NCBI GenBank assembly: GCA_964426305.1 | Contig: CAYRPO010000019.1 | Span: forward strand, 1-16,742 | Length of the DNA stretch: 16,742 nt | Source: CAYRPO01 sp964426305 | GTDB lineage: Bacteria > Patescibacteriota > Saccharimonadia > Saccharimonadales > CAIOMD01 | Reading direction: 5' to 3' | Shown: in pieces, positions 14,475 through 16,742 of the stretch | How the letters are laid out: the number at the start of each line of letters is the position of its first letter | Numbering within the stretch: the first letter of the stretch is position 1 | Position numbers and translations under genes: made by a program | The notes under the pieces: generated by a model | Told to the model about the DNA's origin: nothing | Seen by the model: only the letters and a program-made list of their open reading frames with translations | Database searches by the model: none

Positions 14475-15050
14475 ATGGCAAACTTAGCAACGACAGAGTT
14501 CACCCCACACACAACGTCTATACCAGGACTCATATTTTTTGATGTTTCGCAGGTCGACGATGCTCGAGGTTTTTTTCAAGAAAAGTACCAAAAGGCTAAG
14601 TTGGTTGCTGCCGGTATACCACAGTCATTCAATGTCGTGCAAAACAGTCTGTCATATAACAAAGAAGCCGGAGTGACACGCGGATTTCACGCTGAACCGT
14701 GGGACAAATACATCACGGTCATCAAAGGGCGAGTTTTTGGCGCATGGATTGATTTGCGTAAAGGTGACACATTTGGGCAAGTAGAAACGTTCGAGATTAC
14801 GCCAAACACCGCCGTATTCCTGCCGCAAGGCGTTGCCAACTCATTTCAAACGCTCGAACCAGACACATACTACCTGTACAGTGTCAATGCTCACTGGAGT
14901 GCCGACAACTACGAGAAATATTGCTTCGTGAATCTCGCCGACCCCCACATTGATGTACAATGGCCAATTACGCTCGACAAATCAATCATCAACGACCGCG
15001 ACCAAAAACACCCACTGCTCAAAGACGTTACACCCATGGAGATACTGTAG
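14475..15050 (+). CDS. rfbC: dTDP-4-dehydrorhamnose 3,5-epimerase, atypical RmlC subgroup
   Basis: 191 aa cupin. Third step of dTDP-L-rhamnose synthesis. The catalytic base region reads TRGFHAEPWDKYI (68-80) with His72 in the position of the canonical RGLHYQ histidine; KGRVFGAWIDLRKG, FLPQGVANSFQTL and the YYLYSVNAHW segment with candidate catalytic Tyr follow. The second canonical histidine (AHGF) is replaced: here the text is ANSF. This combination belongs, as far as I recall, to the RmlC half of fused RmlC-RmlD proteins in Actinobacteria and some Firmicutes. Here it is a separate protein, whose TAG stop is immediately followed by the rfbD ATG. Epimerase function is likely from context; possession of both epimerase activities is less certain. 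Confidence 0.88.
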   Translation: MANLATTEFTPHTTSIPGLIFFDVSQVDDARGFFQEKYQKAKLVAAGIPQSFNVVQNSLSYNKEAGVTRGFHAEPWDKYITVIKGRVFGAWIDLRKGDTFGQVETFEITPNTAVFLPQGVANSFQTLEPDTYYLYSVNAHWSADNYEKYCFVNLADPHIDVQWPITLDKSIINDRDQKHPLLKDVTPMEIL

Positions 15051-15908
15051 ATGAATCAAAAAAGAATCATTATCATCGGTGCTAACGGTCAACTTGGCAA
15101 AGCGCTCAGCCTAAAATACCCAGAAGCCACACAGGTAGACCGCGACGAGCTAGACATCACAAACAAACAGTCTGTAAACGAATTTGACTGGTCAAGCGTA
15201 GATATCATCTTAAATGCCGCTGCTTACACAAATGTAGATGGTGCTGAGGCCCCAGAAGGACGTGTGCTAGCATGGCAGATCAACGCCATAGCCGTATCGT
15301 ACCTAGCAAAAGTCGCCCAAACACATAAACTAACACTTGTGCATATTTCGAGTGAGTATGTTTTTGACGGCACGAAGAAGCCTCACACAGAAGATGAACC
15401 ATTCAGCCCGTTGGGAGTCTATGCCCAAACAAAAGCCGCCGGAGACATCGTGGTTGGCACCGTACCAAAACACTATATCCTACGCACAAGCTGGGTAATT
15501 GGCGACGGCAATAACTTTGTTCGTACTATGATGAATCTCGCTAACCGAGATATATCACCATCAGTGGTAGATGATCAAATCGGCCGCCTCACCTTTACAC
15601 CAACACTTGTTGACGCCATTGATCACCTTGTTTCCACAAAAGCAGCCTATGGCACGTACAATGTAAGCAACGACGGCCAGCCTGCAAGCTGGGCAGACAT
15701 AACTCGTAACATATTCGCGACCATGAAGCGCGATGACCTCACGGTCACTGGTATTTCCACGGCTGACTATTTCAAAGACAAGCCCGAAGCCTCACCACGC
15801 CCATTTCAAAGCACCATGGACCTTAGTAAGATCAAAGCAACTGGCCTACACTTACGCAACTGGCAAGATGACCTCAGAACATACATTGCTGACGAAACGG
15901 CTCGCTAG
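15051..15908 (+). CDS. rfbD: dTDP-4-dehydrorhamnose reductase
   Basis: 285 aa SDR-type reductase that finishes dTDP-L-rhamnose with NAD(P)H. GANGQLGKAL (9-18) is the dinucleotide-binding motif; NAAAYTNVDGAE, SSEYVFDGTKKPH, the catalytic pair in YAQTKAAGD (YxxxK), LRTSWVIGDGNNFV and a C-terminal RPFQSTMDLSKIKATG-type end (common form RP.NS.LD..K) match RmlD. The start codon abuts the rfbC stop (TAGATG), so re-initiation or coupled translation is expected. It closes the first rhamnose unit; a 55-nt space with a new promoter separates it from rfbA. No key residue is missing. Confidence 0.95.
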   Translation: MNQKRIIIIGANGQLGKALSLKYPEATQVDRDELDITNKQSVNEFDWSSVDIILNAAAYTNVDGAEAPEGRVLAWQINAIAVSYLAKVAQTHKLTLVHISSEYVFDGTKKPHTEDEPFSPLGVYAQTKAAGDIVVGTVPKHYILRTSWVIGDGNNFVRTMMNLANRDISPSVVDDQIGRLTFTPTLVDAIDHLVSTKAAYGTYNVSNDGQPASWADITRNIFATMKRDDLTVTGISTADYFKDKPEASPRPFQSTMDLSKIKATGLHLRNWQDDLRTYIADETAR

Positions 15909-15934
15909 ACAATGTTCGTAATCTGTTTCTCTGA

Positions 15935-15957
15935 TACAATAACTAGATAAACCGAGG
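15935..15957 (+). promoter_or_regulatory. Promoter -10 and ribosome-binding site of rfbA
   Basis: TACAAT (15935-15940) gives a predicted start near 15947; GAGG (15954-15957) lies 6 nt before ATG 15964. A poor -35 (TGTTCG, 15913-15918, 16-nt spacer). This is a leadered start, unlike rfbB. Confidence 0.5.
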
Positions 15958-15963
15958 ACATCC

Positions 15964-16742
15964 ATGAAAGGTATTATTCTGGCCGGAGGCTCTGGCACGC
16001 GACTCTACCCCATCACAAAAGGCATCTCGAAGCAACTTATGCCAATCTATGACAAACCCATGGTGTATTATCCACTCAGTACACTTATGATGGCTGGCAT
16101 TCGAGACATCCTGATCATCACTACCCCCGATGATCAACCACAGTTTCAGCGACTCCTGGGTGATGGTTCCGACTGGGGCATTAGGCTACAGTATGCTGCT
16201 CAGCCATCTCCAGATGGCCTCGCTCAAGCGTTTATTATCGGTGAGGAGTTCATAGGTAAAGACAAAGTTGCGCTCATATTGGGTGACAATATTTTTTATG
16301 GTAATGGCTTTGGTGACAGCCTTCGTGAGTGCACAAACCCTGACGGTGGTATCGTCTTCGCGTATCAAGTATCTGATCCGGAACGATATGGCGTAGTAGA
16401 ATTTGACGACCGGCACAAGGCAATATCGATCGAAGAAAAACCAACGACACCTAAGTCCGATTATGCCGTCGTGGGACTATATTTTTATGACAACTCTGTT
16501 ATCGATGTGGCGAAAAATATACAGCCAAGTGACCGTGGAGAACTCGAGATCACAACAGTGAACGAAGAATACTTGAAAAAGGATAAACTGAAAGTTCAGA
16601 TCATGGACCGCGGATCTGCTTGGCTCGACACGGGAACATTCGAATCCATGAATGATGCTGGTGAGTACATCCGAGTCATCGAAAAGCGCACAGGACTCAA
16701 GATTGGTTGCCCAGAAGAAGTGGCATGGCGCGAGGGTTTCAT
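15964..16742 (+). CDS. rfbA: Glucose-1-phosphate thymidylyltransferase (3' end cut by window)
   Basis: 259 full codons open to the window end; the family is about 290 aa, so roughly 30 residues are missing. It makes dTDP-glucose from glucose-1-phosphate and dTTP, the first step of the rhamnose pathway. Signature motifs: MKGIILAGGSGTRLYP (1-16), SKQLMPIYDKPMVYYPLSTLM, LAQAFIIGEEF, ALILGDNIFYG (metal Asp), ERYGVVEFD, SIEEKPTTPKSDYAVVGLYFYD, RGELEITTVNEEYL and RGSAWLDTGT. It has its own promoter and SD after rfbD rather than being first in the run as in many rfb operons. Regulation of the family is by dTDP-rhamnose feedback at an allosteric site. Confidence 0.96.
   Translation, partial: MKGIILAGGSGTRLYPITKGISKQLMPIYDKPMVYYPLSTLMMAGIRDILIITTPDDQPQFQRLLGDGSDWGIRLQYAAQPSPDGLAQAFIIGEEFIGKDKVALILGDNIFYGNGFGDSLRECTNPDGGIVFAYQVSDPERYGVVEFDDRHKAISIEEKPTTPKSDYAVVGLYFYDNSVIDVAKNIQPSDRGELEITTVNEEYLKKDKLKVQIMDRGSAWLDTGTFESMNDAGEYIRVIEKRTGLKIGCPEEVAWREGF

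Noticed and set aside
1..16742. Alternative genetic code with UGA read as glycine.
   Set aside because: Two well-recognised genes end at TGA at the proper family length and no gene contains in-frame TGA.
1..16742. tRNA, rRNA, insertion sequence, toxin-antitoxin or defence cassette.
   Set aside because: No cloverleaf, transposase motif, terminal inverted repeat or paired toxin-antitoxin genes were seen on either strand.

Overview
The window looks like a chromosomal contig from a Patescibacteria/CPR organism, most likely a Saccharibacteria (TM7) member. The reasons are base composition near 50% GC by eye, UGA used as an ordinary stop (the GtrA-like gene and the methyltransferase end in TGA and no gene has internal TGA, so this is not the UGA=Gly code of Gracilibacteria/Absconditabacteria), very compact gene packing, and a set of small membrane or orphan families (DUF5684, DUF4203, a DUF5674 relic, a LexA-type DNA-binding domain without protease) that I associate with CPR genomes. 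The assignment is inference; no rRNA or tRNA is present. The sequence contains two 100-N scaffold gaps (3193-3292 and 7068-7167).

Layout. 1-496 (-): 5' part of a secreted or lipid-anchored NodB polysaccharide deacetylase. 615-1253 (+) and 1318-1833 (-): two convergent small membrane proteins (DUF4203 and DUF5684 types) sharing a bidirectional terminator. 1977-3069 (+): a PH-domain membrane protein overlapping a TylF-like methyltransferase. 3053-4105 (-): a GtrA-like flippase protein overlapping a LexA-like winged-helix protein that is interrupted by the first gap; the gap is an assembly artefact. 4192-8257 (+): Wzy/O-antigen-ligase-type membrane protein, polyprenyl-phosphate sugar phosphotransferase, then (across the second gap) a GT4 glycosyltransferase. 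8260-10092 (+): GlmS. 10095-10234 (-): decayed DUF5674 gene. 10355-10945 (+): GerMN-domain lipoprotein or anchored protein. 10937-13344 (-): manC plus phosphomannomutase operon. 13470-16742 (+): rfbB-rfbC-rfbD and rfbA (the last cut by the window end).

Together the genes make a cell-surface polysaccharide module. GlmS feeds amino sugars (UDP-GlcNAc); ManC and the phosphohexomutase make GDP-mannose; RfbA/B/C/D make dTDP-L-rhamnose; the polyprenyl sugar transferase starts the lipid-linked oligosaccharide; the GT4 enzyme extends it; the Wzy_C protein polymerises or ligates it; GtrA, the methyltransferase and the deacetylase could modify it.

The most striking non-coding signal is a strict promoter geometry. 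Six genes, including the decayed one, have a -10 hexamer TANNNT ending exactly 6 nt before the ATG, so transcription should start at the start codon (leaderless mRNAs). Other genes have strong Shine-Dalgarno sites. I see no CRISPR array, insertion sequence, tRNA or rRNA, and no clear undescribed multi-gene defence-type system.
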